A DNA stretch of 64,000 nt, from the NCBI RefSeq assembly GCF_030697375.1, contig NZ_JAUYQD010000038.1:160302-224301 (forward strand), given 5' to 3'. The first letter of the stretch is position 1. Each line of letters starts with the position of its first letter. Below are positions 54,592 through 63,849 of the stretch, one piece after another. The notes below the pieces were generated by a model, which worked only from the letters and a program-made list of their open reading frames with translations, was not told where the DNA came from and did not search any database. Origin of the DNA: Rhodoferax sp. Its GTDB lineage: Bacteria > Pseudomonadota > Gammaproteobacteria > Burkholderiales > Burkholderiaceae_C. The position numbers were made by a program, and so were the translations under genes.

Positions 54592-56115
54592 ATGCCCCAC
54601 ACCGCTGATTCCACTGAAATTGCCCACTACATCCACGGCGCCCGCACTGCCGGCACCGGCACCCGCACGCAAGCTGTTTACAACCCCGCCACCGGCGCTG
54701 TGAGCCGCCAGGTGCGCCTGGGCAATGGCGACGACATCAATGCGGCGGTGGCGGCAGCGCAAGCCGCCTTCCCCAAGTGGGCCGACACGCCCCCCATCCG
54801 CCGCGCCCGCGTGCTGTTCAAGTTTTTGGACCTGCTCAACCAGCACAAGGACGAGTTGGCCCGCCTCATCACCGCCGAGCACGGCAAGGTGTTCACCGAC
54901 GCCCAGGGCGAAGTGGCGCGTGGCATCGACATTGTGGAGTTTTCCTGCGGCATTCCGCAGTTGCTCAAAGGCGACTTCACCGACCAGGTCTCCACCGGCA
55001 TCGACAACTGGACCCTGCGCCAGCCCCTGGGCGTGGTGGCCGGGATCACCCCGTTCAATTTTCCCGTGATGGTGCCCATGTGGATGTTCCCCGTGGCCAT
55101 TGCGGCGGGCAACACCTTTGTGCTCAAGCCCAGCCCGATCGACCCCAGCGCCAGCCTGTACCTGGCCGATCTGCTCCAACAAGCGGGCTTGCCCGACGGT
55201 GTGTTCAACGTGGTGCAAGGCGACAAAGAGGCCGTGGACGCACTGCTGGTGCACCCCGACGTCAAGGCCGTGAGCTTTGTCGGCTCCACCCCCATTGCCA
55301 ACTACATCTACGAGACCTGCGCCCACCACGGCAAACGCGTGCAGGCTTTGGGCGGTGCCAAGAACCACATGGTGGTCATGCCCGATGCCGATATCGACCA
55401 GGCGGTGGACGCCCTCATTGGCGCCGGTTATGGCTCCGCCGGCGAGCGCTGCATGGCCATCAGCGTGGCGGTCTTGGTGGGCGATGCGGCCGACAAGGTG
55501 GTGGCCAAGCTGACCGAACGCACCCAAACCCTGAAAGTGCTGAACGGCAGCAACCTGGCCGCCGAAATGGGCCCCATCGTCACCCCGGCCGCCCATGCCC
55601 GCATCACCGGCTACATCGAGCAAGGTATCGCCGAGGGTGCGCAACTGCTGGTGGATGGCCGCAACTTCAACGGCGCGTCGGCAGGGGAGGGCTGCGCGCA
55701 GGGCTTCTGGATGGGCGGCACGCTGTTTGACCACGTCACCACCGACATGCGTATCTACAAGGAAGAAATCTTTGGCCCGGTGCTGGCCTGCGTGCGTGTG
55801 CCCGACTTTGCCAGCGCGCTCCAGCTCATCAACGACCACGAGTTTGGCAACGGCGGGGCCTGCTTCACCCGCGACGGCAACGTGGCCCGCGAATTCAGCC
55901 GCCGCGTGCAGGTGGGCATGGTGGGCATCAACGTGCCGATTCCCGTGCCCATGGCTTGGCACGGCTTTGGCGGCTGGAAACGCAGCCTGTTTGGCGACAT
56001 GCACGCCTTTGGCGAAGAGGGCGTGCGCTTCTACACCAAGCAAAAGTCCATCATGCAACGCTGGCCCGAGAGCATTGGCAAGGGCGCGGAGTTTGTGATG
56101 CCTACGGCGAAGTAG
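54592..56115 (+). CDS. mmsA: CoA-acylating methylmalonate/malonate-semialdehyde dehydrogenase
   Basis: The 507-residue aldehyde dehydrogenase has [21 protein letters not shown] and [17 protein letters not shown] in the coenzyme domain, [16 protein letters not shown] with the lysine-rich loop, and the catalytic Cys in [15 protein letters not shown]. The C-terminal [20 protein letters not shown] is characteristic of MmsA/IolA. It converts malonic semialdehyde from the inositol pathway (and methylmalonic semialdehyde from valine) to acetyl- or propionyl-CoA. It completes the inositol route and may be under the divergent LysR regulator. Confidence 0.94.
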   Translation: MPHTADSTEIAHYIHGARTAGTGTRTQAVYNPATGAVSRQVRLGNGDDINAAVAAAQAAFPKWADTPPIRRARVLFKFLDLLNQHKDELARLITAEHGKVFTDAQGEVARGIDIVEFSCGIPQLLKGDFTDQVSTGIDNWTLRQPLGVVAGITPFNFPVMVPMWMFPVAIAAGNTFVLKPSPIDPSASLYLADLLQQAGLPDGVFNVVQGDKEAVDALLVHPDVKAVSFVGSTPIANYIYETCAHHGKRVQALGGAKNHMVVMPDADIDQAVDALIGAGYGSAGERCMAISVAVLVGDAADKVVAKLTERTQTLKVLNGSNLAAEMGPIVTPAAHARITGYIEQGIAEGAQLLVDGRNFNGASAGEGCAQGFWMGGTLFDHVTTDMRIYKEEIFGPVLACVRVPDFASALQLINDHEFGNGGACFTRDGNVAREFSRRVQVGMVGINVPIPVPMAWHGFGGWKRSLFGDMHAFGEEGVRFYTKQKSIMQRWPESIGKGAEFVMPTAK

Positions 56116-56153
56116 TTTTCTGACGCCCGTGGGGCGGGAAGTGCGCGCGAGTG

Positions 56154-56217
56154 GCTTTTGCTATTGATTTGATAGCTGCTTGCGCAATATCCACGGGCGC
56201 TAGAGGCTGTTTTTCTC
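56154..56217 (+). repeat. Interspersed repeat, intergenic copy that supplies the end of the Sel1 gene
   Basis: Landmarks are cttttgctattgatttgatagc, tgcttgcgcaatatccac and gggcgctagaggc followed by tgtttttctc. The convergent Sel1 gene reads into its right end: the complement of gctagaggc provides the last codons and the TAG stop at 56200-56202. Confidence 0.75.
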
Positions 56218-58245
56218 GTATTTGTCCAGCGCTTTCAGGACGTTCCCTGGTTTTGACAATTCCCGCGTCAATTTCTGCGCTGCAAGGTTTTCCTTCGCTT
56301 GCATCAACTCGGACAAGGTTTTTCGGTTGTTGCTTGCTTTATTGATGTCGGACGGGTCTATCGTGGCAGACAGGCTGTACAGCGCATACGCCACCACATG
56401 ACTGGAAACGACGCCCAGGCCGTTGGCGTACATCACGCCGAGGTTGCACTGGGCTCCGGCATTCCCCAGCCCAGCGGCAAGGCGCAGCCACTTCACCGCT
56501 TCTTCGTAGTTTTGTGGCACGCCTTGGCCGTTGGCGTACATCAAACCGAGGTTGGCGTGGGCGTTGGCATCCCCCTGCGCAGCCGCAAGCCGGTGCCATT
56601 TCACCGCTTCTTCGTAGTTTTGTGGCACGCCTTGGCCGTTGGCGTACATCAGACCGAGGTTGAACTGGGCGTCGGCATCTCCTTGCTCAGCCGCAAGCCG
56701 GTACCACTTCATCGCTTCTGGGTAGTCCAGTGGCATGCCTTGGCCGTTGGCGTACATCACACCGAGGTTGAACTGGGCGGCGGCCCGCCCCTGCTCGGCA
56801 GCAGCCCGGTACCATTTCACCGCTTCTGGGTAGTCCAATGGCACGCCTTGGCCGTTGGCGTACATCAGGCCGAGACTGTACTGGGCGTCGGCGCGGCCGT
56901 GCTCGGCAGCAAGCCGGTACCACTTCGCCGCTTCTGGGTAGTCCAGTGGCACGCCTTGGCCAATGGCGTGCCTCACGCCAAGGTTGAATTGGGCGTCGGC
57001 CCGCCCCTGCGCAGCCGCAAGCCGATACCACTTCACCGCTTCTTTGTAGCTCTGTGGCACGCCTTGGCCGTTGGCGTGCATCACACCGAAGTTGAACTGG
57101 GCGGCGGAATTCCCCTGCTCAGCCGCAAGCCGGTACCACTTCACCGCTTCTTTGTAGTTCTGTGGCACGCCCAGGCCGTTGGCGTACATCACGCCGAGGT
57201 TGGACTGGGCGTCGGCCCGCCCTTGCTCCGCCGCAAGCCGGTACCATTTCACCGCTACTTGGTGGTCCAGTGGCACGCCTTGGCCGTTGTCGTACATCGC
57301 ACCGAGGTTGAACTGGGCGGCGGCCCGCCCCTGCTCGGCCGCCAGCCGGTACCATTTCACCGCTTCTTGGTGGTCCTGCGAAACACCTTGGCCGTTGGCG
57401 TACATCACGCCGAGGTTGGACTGGGCGTCGGCCCGCCCTTGCTCCGCCGCAAGCCGGTACCACTTCACCGCTTCTTGGTAGTCTTGTGGCACGCCTTGGC
57501 CGTCGTCGTACCTCCGGCCGAGGTTGAACTGGGCTGCGGCATTCCCCTGCTCGGCCGCCAGCCGGTACCATTTCACCGCTTCTTCGTAGTCCTGTGAAAC
57601 ACCCTGGCCGTTGGCGTGCATCACACCGAGGTTGAACTGGGCGTCGGCCTGCCCCTGCTCAGCCGCAAGCCGGTGCCACTTCATCGCTTCTTGGTAGTCC
57701 TTGGGCACGCCTTGGCCGTTGGCGTGCATCACACCGAGGTTGAACTGGGCGTCGGCATCCCCCTGCTCAGCCGCAAGCCGGTACCACTTCATCGCTTCTT
57801 TGTAGCTTTGTGGCAGGCCTTGGCCGTTGGCATATACCAGGCCGAGGCTGAACTGGGCGGCGGCATCTCCCTGCTTGGCCGCCAGCCGGTACCACTTCGC
57901 CGCTTCTTTGTAGTCCTTTAGCAGGCCTTGGCCGCTGGCGTACATCAGGCCAAGGTTGAGTTGGGCGGCGGCATTCCCCTGATCTGCTGCCAGCCGGTAC
58001 CACTTCACCGCTTCTTGGTAGTTCTGTGGCACGCCTTGGCCGTTGTCGTACATCAGGCCGAGGTAGGCCTGGGCCTGGGCCAGCCCCTGACTTGCAATGG
58101 GCTCAAATTCCTGCATCGCCGTTGCGAAGTCCTTATTGGCATACGCAGCAATACCCTCGTCAATTCCTGCTGACGCGACGCCAGGGATCAGCAGGGTGAG
58201 GCTCATGCCGAGTGCGATGAATGGGGTAGGGAGTTGGAATTTCAT
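56200..58245 (-). CDS. Exported protein built of about 15 tandem Sel1 repeats
   Basis: The ATG at 58245 (MKFQLPTPFIALGMSLTLLI) gives 681 residues with a signal peptide ending near GVASA. Nearly all of the mature protein is a regular 36-residue repeat of the type LGVMYANGQGVPQDYQEAVKWYRLAAEQGRADAQFN (unit split here by degenerate positions), about 15 copies. It ends in a cap HVVAYALYSLSATI...LSKPGNVLKAL that resembles the cap of the Sel1 protein at 10785. Such alpha-solenoids act as periplasmic scaffolds. The DNA repeat unit is 108 bases, so recombination within the gene is likely. The stop codon is contributed by an interspersed repeat. Confidence 0.87.
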   Translation of the reverse strand: MKFQLPTPFIALGMSLTLLIPGVASAGIDEGIAAYANKDFATAMQEFEPIASQGLAQAQAYLGLMYDNGQGVPQNYQEAVKWYRLAADQGNAAAQLNLGLMYASGQGLLKDYKEAAKWYRLAAKQGDAAAQFSLGLVYANGQGLPQSYKEAMKWYRLAAEQGDADAQFNLGVMHANGQGVPKDYQEAMKWHRLAAEQGQADAQFNLGVMHANGQGVSQDYEEAVKWYRLAAEQGNAAAQFNLGRRYDDGQGVPQDYQEAVKWYRLAAEQGRADAQSNLGVMYANGQGVSQDHQEAVKWYRLAAEQGRAAAQFNLGAMYDNGQGVPLDHQVAVKWYRLAAEQGRADAQSNLGVMYANGLGVPQNYKEAVKWYRLAAEQGNSAAQFNFGVMHANGQGVPQSYKEAVKWYRLAAAQGRADAQFNLGVRHAIGQGVPLDYPEAAKWYRLAAEHGRADAQYSLGLMYANGQGVPLDYPEAVKWYRAAAEQGRAAAQFNLGVMYANGQGMPLDYPEAMKWYRLAAEQGDADAQFNLGLMYANGQGVPQNYEEAVKWHRLAAAQGDANAHANLGLMYANGQGVPQNYEEAVKWLRLAAGLGNAGAQCNLGVMYANGLGVVSSHVVAYALYSLSATIDPSDINKASNNRKTLSELMQAKENLAAQKLTRELSKPGNVLKALDKYEKNSL

Positions 58246-58471
58246 TTTGTATAGCGAAGGCATCAATCTACAAGGTCGGATTATTGATGCGACTTGGCCA
58301 AAATGAGGGCCTCCATACGGTCGATTAGTTGACTCCGTCAAAACGGGGGCCGTGAGGCAAGCAAAATTGGACTTCCAGGCGCCTGCCGTTTGTGGTGACC
58401 GACATGGGTGGCCTGCTGGCCAGTAGGCATGGCATTGCCCTGTTCAAGAAAAAAGCGTTAGACACCAAAAA
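58246..58471. other. Spacer with no recognised feature
   Basis: This 226-base stretch between the Sel1 gene start and the TetR gene end shows no credible gene, repeat copy or terminator. It should hold the promoter of the Sel1 gene, but no clear elements were identified. Confidence 0.4.
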
Positions 58472-59044
58472 TCAACTGCGGATGGCGTCCCAGCAGAGCT
58501 GGAACGCGACTGCTCGACTCTCTTCACTGTCGGTGATCGTCCCCGCGCGGATCATCCGCGTGGTTTCACGCACCGACCCGATAAAGAACGAGGCCAAGTA
58601 CGCAACCGGGATGGTCTTCAGGATCTCCTGCTGCTGCCCTTCGGCGACGATTTGCAGCAAGCCTTCGCCGATCTTGGCGGTGAAGTCGCGGCTCTCTTCG
58701 GTCATGTAAGCCGAGCCGGTGAATTGCTCCATGAAGCTGACCGCATCGTGCTGCCGTAGCCGATGGTCCAGCATCCGGTTCCACACGTTGCGCACCCGGC
58801 TCTTGATGGGGGCGCTCGGGTCGATCTCGCCACCGTAGAAGTCCATCGCTTCGCGCTTGGCACGACGGTAAACCTCATTGAAGAGCGCAACCTTGTCAGC
58901 GAAATACACGTAAAGCGTGCTCGTACCGATTCCGGCGGCCTTGGCGATCTCGCCCAGGGTCAGGCCCAGCAGCCCGCGCTCTGCCGCCATGCGGCAGGTC
59001 GCTGCGACCACGGCGTCCAGCTTTTTTTCGTCTTTTGGTTTCAT
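58472..59044 (-). CDS. TetR-family transcriptional regulator of the molybdenum hydroxylase cluster
   Basis: This 190-residue protein starts MKPKDEKKLDAVVAATCRMAAERG and has the TetR helix-turn-helix LTLGEIAKAAGIGTSTLYVYFADKVALFNEVY. The C-terminal part has a TetR_C-type helical bundle. It is divergent from iorA-iorB-xdhC-mocA, and an inverted repeat in the gap at 59233-59256 may be its operator. The inducer is probably an aromatic N-heterocycle or aldehyde, by association only. Confidence 0.87.
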   Translation of the reverse strand: MKPKDEKKLDAVVAATCRMAAERGLLGLTLGEIAKAAGIGTSTLYVYFADKVALFNEVYRRAKREAMDFYGGEIDPSAPIKSRVRNVWNRMLDHRLRQHDAVSFMEQFTGSAYMTEESRDFTAKIGEGLLQIVAEGQQQEILKTIPVAYLASFFIGSVRETTRMIRAGTITDSEESRAVAFQLCWDAIRS

Positions 59045-59232
59045 GGGAATGCATTTTAGACGAAAAAATATTCGCTTTCATGTGCCATATTGGGAGCCTC
59101 ACCTTTCGGACTTATGGTCGAAGCGTGTCCTCTTGGCTAGAGGATGAGGAAGAGAGTTGGCGAAAGCGTATTGCCAATCTGCGCTAAAAGGCTTCTTCCG
59201 GCATGGGTTAGTCGGAATGCGGTATAGTGCTT

Positions 59233-59256
59233 TTAAGGGAATAAAAATTCTCTTAA
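59233..59256. promoter_or_regulatory. Inverted repeat upstream of iorA, candidate TetR operator
   Basis: ttaagggaat (59233-59242) and attctcttaa (59247-59256) pair at nine of ten positions around aaaa. It begins just after a tatagt box at 59223-59228 that could be a -10 element and ends 32 bases before the iorA start, a good position for a repressor to block transcription. Confidence 0.5.
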
Positions 59257-59288
59257 CTCATTTATTCCACTAGCGCGAGGAGCCCCCG

Positions 59289-59750
59289 ATGAAGCTGAAC
59301 GTGAATGGACGTGACCATGAGGTCAACGTCGAGCCTGAGATGCCCTTGTTATGGGTGCTACGGGACGAGCTCCACATCACCGGTCCCAAATACGGTTGTG
59401 GCATCGGCTACTGTGGTGCTTGCACCGTCCACATCGGAGGGGTTGCCGTGCGCTCATGCTCCATGCCGGTCAGCGCCGTGTCGGCACCCGTTGTGACCAT
59501 CGAAGGGCTAGGGCAGCCCGAGGCCTTGCACGCGGTGCAGAAAGCGTGGATCGAGCACCAGGTGGCGCAATGCGGCTATTGCCAGTCGGGCCAGATGATG
59601 ACGGCGGCCGCCTTCCTGGCTGGTGCAGTCAACATCCCCACAGACGCGCAGATCGACGGGGCCATGGGCGCCAACCTGTGCCGTTGCGGCACCTATCCGC
59701 GCATCCGCGAGGCGGTCAAGACCGCCGCCAAATCCTTGAAGGGAGCCTGA
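59289..59750 (+). CDS. iorA: Molybdenum hydroxylase small subunit, (2Fe-2S) protein, IorA-like
   Basis: This 153-residue protein has two [2Fe-2S] clusters. The plant-ferredoxin-type motif reads [18 protein letters not shown] with a later Cys in RSC. The helical-bundle motif is [11 protein letters not shown] with [12 protein letters not shown]. It passes electrons from the molybdenum subunit encoded next. A clear gaggag ribosome-binding site precedes the ATG. The family includes isoquinoline 1-oxidoreductase and related aldehyde dehydrogenases; the substrate here is not determined. Confidence 0.9.
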   Translation: MKLNVNGRDHEVNVEPEMPLLWVLRDELHITGPKYGCGIGYCGACTVHIGGVAVRSCSMPVSAVSAPVVTIEGLGQPEALHAVQKAWIEHQVAQCGYCQSGQMMTAAAFLAGAVNIPTDAQIDGAMGANLCRCGTYPRIREAVKTAAKSLKGA

Positions 59751-59752
59751 GC

Positions 59753-61996
59753 ATGAGCCGTGTAGCCACCATTGCGCGCCGAAGCTTTCTCATCGGCTCT
59801 GCCGCCATTGCGGGCGGCGTCGTGTTCGGCGTCTACCAGGTCAAAAAGCCGCACGCCAATCCACTGCGGGACGGGCTCCAGCCCGGCCAGACCGCCCTCA
59901 ACCCTTGGGTCAGGATCGACAAGGACGCGGTGACCCTGATCACCCCCCACGTCGATCTGGGACAGGGCGCCCACTCGGTTCAGGCCTTGCTCATCGCCGA
60001 AGAGCTGGACATCGAATTTGGCCAGTTCCGCATCGAACCGGGCACGCCGGCGCCGGCCTATTACAACCGCGCCCTGGCCAATGAACAGGTGCCCTTCCTC
60101 TCACACGACACGAGCTTCCAGGCCGAGGCGATGCGCGGCGTGGTGGGTGGCTTGTTCAAGGTCATGGGCGTCATGGTCACGGGCGGCTCATCGACCGTGG
60201 CCGACAGCTTCGACAAGCTGCGCGAAGCCGGCGCCGTGGCCCGCGAGACGCTCAAGCTGGCCGCTTCCAAGAAGACCGGTGTGCCCGTGGCGCAATTAAA
60301 GACGGCCCGCGGCGCGGTGCAGTTGCCCGATGGCAAGGAGCTCCCGTACACCGAGCTGGCCGAGCTCGCGGCGACGCTGGAGCCGGTCAGCAACGTGACG
60401 CTGCGCGAGCCCTCGCAATGGCGCCTGATCGGCAAGCCGGTACAGCGCCTGGACATCGTGGCCAAGTCCACGGGTACCTTGCAGTACGGCATTGACCTTG
60501 CGATGGACGGCATGGTGCACGCCGCCGTGAAGGTGAATCCTCGCCAAGGCGGCAAACTCAACCGCTACGACGCCGCGCGGGCCAAGACCATGCGCGGCGT
60601 GAAGCATGTGGTCCCCGTCACCAACGGCGTGGCGGTGGTGGCTGACAACACCTGGCGTGCCTTCCAGGCCGCCCGGGCCATCGAATGCGATTGGGGGCCG
60701 GCACCGTATCCGGCCGAGATGGCGGGGCATTGGTCCGCCATCGCCGCCAGCTTCACGCCCGAGCGGCTGGACAAGGAATGGCGCAACGACGGTAACGTTG
60801 ATCAGGCCGCAACACAAGGCCAGGTCATCGAGGCCGAGTACAAAGCCCCTTACGTGGCACACCAGCCGCTGGAGCCGCTGAGCGCCATCGTCAAGGTCGG
60901 CGCGGATGGTGTGGACGTGTGGGTCGCCCACCAAATGCCACGCTTTCTGCAGCAAAAGGTGGCGGCCGTCACCGGCCACAAGCCCGAGCAGGTGCGCTTC
61001 CACCAGCAGTACGCCGGTGGCAGCTTCGGCCATAGATTGGAGTTCGAGAACGTCACGCTGTGTGCCGAAATCGCCAAGCAAATGCCCGGCACGCCGGTCA
61101 AGCTCACCTACTCACGCGAGGAGGACTTTGCGCACGACTTCCCACGCCAGATCGGCATGGCACGCGGCCAGGGCACGGTCAGGGACGGCAAGGTCGATAG
61201 CTACGACCTGCAGGTGGCCACGGTCAGCTCATCGGCCTCGCAGTCGGACCGCCTGGGTCAACCCGGGCCACCGGGCGCAGATGGCCAGATCGCCGCCGGC
61301 GCGTGGAACCAGCCGTTCGCCATTCCCCATTTCCGCATGCGGGCCTACAAGGTGCCGGAGCTGGCCCCTACCAGTTCCTGGCGCTCGGTGGGCGCATCCT
61401 CGCAGGGCTTCTTCGCCAACGCCTTCCTGGACGAACTCATCCACGCCGCCGGCGCCGACCCGCTGCAGGAGCGGCTGCGCCTGTGCAATGACGCGGTATC
61501 GCGCAAGGTGCTGGAAGCGGTGGGCGAGATGTCGAACTGGGGCACCAAGCTGGAGCCCAACCGTGGGCGCGGACTGGCCTTTGTGGACAGTTTTGGCGTA
61601 CCCGTGGCGGAGGTCGTGGAGGTCACCCAGACAGACAAGGGCATTCGCATCGACAAGGTCTTTGTCGCGCTCGATGTGGGCCGTGTCATCGACCCGGCGA
61701 ACTTCGACAACCAGGTCCAAGGTGCAGTGGTCTGGGGCTTGGGGCATGCCATGAACTGCGAGATCACTTACGCGGACGGCATGGCGCAGCAGAGCAACTT
61801 TCCGCAGCACCCGGGCATGCGCCTGGACCAATGCCCGCAGATTGTGGTGCGCGGGCTGCAGAACGGGCCGCAGGTCCGCGGCACCGGCGAGCCCCCCGTG
61901 CCCCCAGCGGCGCCAGCGCTGGCTGCCGCGATCTTTGCCGCCACGGGCAAACGCCTGCGCGAGATGCCGTTCAGCAAGTCCATTGCGTTTGCATGA
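59753..61996 (+). CDS. iorB: Molybdenum hydroxylase large subunit, IorB-like, with twin-arginine signal
   Basis: The ATG at 59753 gives 747 residues; the longer frame is out of register with iorA. The N-terminus has a twin-arginine-type signal (IARRSFLIGSAAIAGGVVFG), so the complex is likely exported folded. The molybdopterin-binding domain has VDLGQGAHSVQALLIAEEL, QQYAGGSFGHRLE and the C-terminal active-site glutamate in RGTGEPPVPPAAPAL. There is no FAD domain gene, and no cytochrome c gene follows, so the electron acceptor is unclear. It lies two bases after the iorA stop. Confidence 0.9.
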   Translation: MSRVATIARRSFLIGSAAIAGGVVFGVYQVKKPHANPLRDGLQPGQTALNPWVRIDKDAVTLITPHVDLGQGAHSVQALLIAEELDIEFGQFRIEPGTPAPAYYNRALANEQVPFLSHDTSFQAEAMRGVVGGLFKVMGVMVTGGSSTVADSFDKLREAGAVARETLKLAASKKTGVPVAQLKTARGAVQLPDGKELPYTELAELAATLEPVSNVTLREPSQWRLIGKPVQRLDIVAKSTGTLQYGIDLAMDGMVHAAVKVNPRQGGKLNRYDAARAKTMRGVKHVVPVTNGVAVVADNTWRAFQAARAIECDWGPAPYPAEMAGHWSAIAASFTPERLDKEWRNDGNVDQAATQGQVIEAEYKAPYVAHQPLEPLSAIVKVGADGVDVWVAHQMPRFLQQKVAAVTGHKPEQVRFHQQYAGGSFGHRLEFENVTLCAEIAKQMPGTPVKLTYSREEDFAHDFPRQIGMARGQGTVRDGKVDSYDLQVATVSSSASQSDRLGQPGPPGADGQIAAGAWNQPFAIPHFRMRAYKVPELAPTSSWRSVGASSQGFFANAFLDELIHAAGADPLQERLRLCNDAVSRKVLEAVGEMSNWGTKLEPNRGRGLAFVDSFGVPVAEVVEVTQTDKGIRIDKVFVALDVGRVIDPANFDNQVQGAVVWGLGHAMNCEITYADGMAQQSNFPQHPGMRLDQCPQIVVRGLQNGPQVRGTGEPPVPPAAPALAAAIFAATGKRLREMPFSKSIAFA

Positions 61997-62049
61997 GCGG
62001 CCACCCCACAAAGGAAACCACCATGCGCAGCGCACGGGAGTCCTAAACC

Positions 62050-63072
62050 ATGGAAAGCCTGGACCTACGCGTACTCGGTGATGCCTTGCTGTGGCGGCAG
62101 ACCGGCCACGCAGTGACGCTGGTCACCGTCGTCGAAACCTGGGGCAGTGCCCCGCGCCCGCCAGGCGCCTTGCTGGCGGTGCGTGACGATGGCCTGGTCA
62201 GCGGCTCGGTATCTGGCGGCTGTGTGGAAGACGATTTGATCGCGCAAACCAAGGCCGCCTTTCAGGACGCCCACGGCCAGCCACGCCCGCAGGCGCCACC
62301 CTCCATGTTGGCCTATGGCGTCAGCAAGGAAGAGGCGGCGCGCTTTGGCCTGCCCTGTGGTGGCACGCTGCGCCTGGTGCGAGAGCCCTTGCGTGATGTG
62401 GCCTGGGTCCAGGAGTTGCTGGCGCGCACGCAGCGGCATGGGCTGGTGGCCCGGCAACTGACGCTGGCCACCGGCGCGGTGCAGCTGCAGACCGCCCACC
62501 GAGGCCAGGCCATGCAATTCGACGGCAGTGTGCTAACCACAGTATTCGGCCCCCAATGGCGTCTGTTGTTGATAGGCGCGGGCCAATTGTCCCAAGCCGT
62601 GGCGCAGATAGCGCAGATGTTGGACTTTGAGGTATTGGTCTGCGATCCGCGCGAAGAATATGCCGCCATGCTGCCACCCGGTGGCGCCACCCGCATTGCA
62701 GGCATGCCGGATGACGTGGTGCGCGAACTGGTACCTGATGCGCATACGGCCATCGTGGCCCTGACCCACGACTCCAAGCTTGACGACATGGCCTTGCTGG
62801 AGGCGTTGCGATCGGAGGCCTTTTACGTCGGCGCGTTGGGTTCTAGGCGCAACCAGGCGGTGCGCAAGCAGCGCCTGGCCGAGCACTTTGATTTGACGGC
62901 CGAAGAGTTGGCGCGCCTGCATGGTCCGGTGGGCCTGCGCATTGGCGCCAAGACACCGGCCGAAATCGCGGTATCGGTGGTCGCCCAAATCATCCAGGTG
63001 AAACACGCCATGGCCGCTGCACAAGCTTCGACCGGGGCCTTGGCATGCGCAACACCGCTCCTACAGTCCTGA
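62050..63072 (+). CDS. xdhC: XdhC/CoxI-family molybdenum cofactor insertion protein
   Basis: The 340-residue protein has the XdhC N-terminal domain with VETWGSAPRPPGALLAVRDDG and VSGSVSGGCVEDDLIAQT, and a C-terminal Rossmann domain with LLIGAGQLSQAVAQIAQMLDFEVLVCDPREEY. It binds and sulfurates the molybdenum cofactor and delivers it to hydroxylases of the IorB kind. It follows iorB by 53 bases. Its end overlaps the nucleotidyltransferase gene by 28 bases. Confidence 0.9.
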   Translation: MESLDLRVLGDALLWRQTGHAVTLVTVVETWGSAPRPPGALLAVRDDGLVSGSVSGGCVEDDLIAQTKAAFQDAHGQPRPQAPPSMLAYGVSKEEAARFGLPCGGTLRLVREPLRDVAWVQELLARTQRHGLVARQLTLATGAVQLQTAHRGQAMQFDGSVLTTVFGPQWRLLLIGAGQLSQAVAQIAQMLDFEVLVCDPREEYAAMLPPGGATRIAGMPDDVVRELVPDAHTAIVALTHDSKLDDMALLEALRSEAFYVGALGSRRNQAVRKQRLAEHFDLTAEELARLHGPVGLRIGAKTPAEIAVSVVAQIIQVKHAMAAAQASTGALACATPLLQS

Positions 63073-63581
63073 TTTTGGCCAGCGGACGTGGCGAACGATT
63101 TCGCGCCTCCGGTGGCCAAGGTTCCAAGCTAGACGCCTTGCTGCACGGCAAACCGGTGCTGCAGCACACACTGGACGCGGTGCGGGCCAGCGGCCTGCCT
63201 TTCCACGTGGAAACGGGACCACACGCCGGCATGGGCGACTCGATTGCCGCTGCGGTACGTGCCACCCAGGACGCGGCCGGCTGGTTGGTGCTTCCTGGCG
63301 ACCTTCCCTTGATTCAGAGCAAGACGCTCTTGGCCGTGGCGCAGATGTTGGCGCACTGTGCGGTAGTGGTTCCGGTGTGCGAAGGCCAGCGCGGGCACCC
63401 AGTCGCCTTTGCACCCCCATGCCGCGATTTGCTACTCACCTTAAAGGGGGACAAGGGCGCATCCCTTGTCGTCGCGACATATGGCGCTAGAGAGTTGGTG
63501 GTCAATGATGTTGGAACGGTGACCGACATGGATACCGTGCAAGACCTGGCCCAAATTGCCATGCGCTTGCAGCAGGGGTGA
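63045..63581 (+). CDS. Molybdenum cofactor nucleotidyltransferase, MocA/MobA-like
   Basis: This 178-residue protein has the glycosyltransferase-A-like nucleotide-binding start VLILASGRGERFRASGGQGSKL and the motif LVLPGDLPLIQSKTL, as in MocA (CTP:molybdopterin cytidylyltransferase). Hydroxylases of the xanthine oxidase family use the cytosine dinucleotide form of the cofactor, so this fits the operon. GQRGHPVAF is also typical. It overlaps xdhC and ends the cluster. Confidence 0.87.
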   Translation: MRNTAPTVLILASGRGERFRASGGQGSKLDALLHGKPVLQHTLDAVRASGLPFHVETGPHAGMGDSIAAAVRATQDAAGWLVLPGDLPLIQSKTLLAVAQMLAHCAVVVPVCEGQRGHPVAFAPPCRDLLLTLKGDKGASLVVATYGARELVVNDVGTVTDMDTVQDLAQIAMRLQQG

Positions 63582-63849
63582 ACCACCCCGCAGTCTTCGC
63601 ACCCAGATCTAGCACAAGCGTAACTTGGATTTTAAATTATTACGCTATCAAGTTTATAGCTGCTTGCGCATATTCCACGGGGGCTTTTGGCACTTTTTGC
63701 CTTCGAAAAGGGGGCGGATTGGCGTTCTTGCCTTGGCCATGGAATGGCACTCAATGTAGGGCTGGAGCAAAAGCACCCTGACCTGCAAAGAGCGCACGGG
63801 AACCTGGATGTGAAAAATGTGACCCAAGCCCGATTTGGAGGTAAGCATC
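63582..63849. other. Spacer holding a repeat copy, before the transposase
   Basis: Apart from the interspersed repeat at 63638-63703, no gene is visible here. The left end of the insertion sequence must lie in the last part of this region, but without its right end the terminal repeat could not be found. Confidence 0.5.
63638..63703 (+). repeat. Interspersed repeat, intergenic copy
   Basis: Landmarks are acgctatcaagtttatagc, tgcttgcgcatattccac and gggggcttttggc followed by actttttgcc. It differs from other copies in the third box, where gctagaggc is replaced by gcttttggc. Confidence 0.7.

Noticed and set aside
56120..56140. cgcccgtggggcg hairpin after mmsA as a terminator
   Set aside because: The stem is only five pairs and has no T-run.
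56299..57597. 432-codon plus-strand frame with regular repeats
   Set aside because: Its repeats are the antisense image of the Sel1 repeats encoded on the minus strand.
56440..58100. Regular tandem repeats considered as a CRISPR array
   Set aside because: The 108-base unit has no unique spacers and encodes a continuous Sel1 protein.
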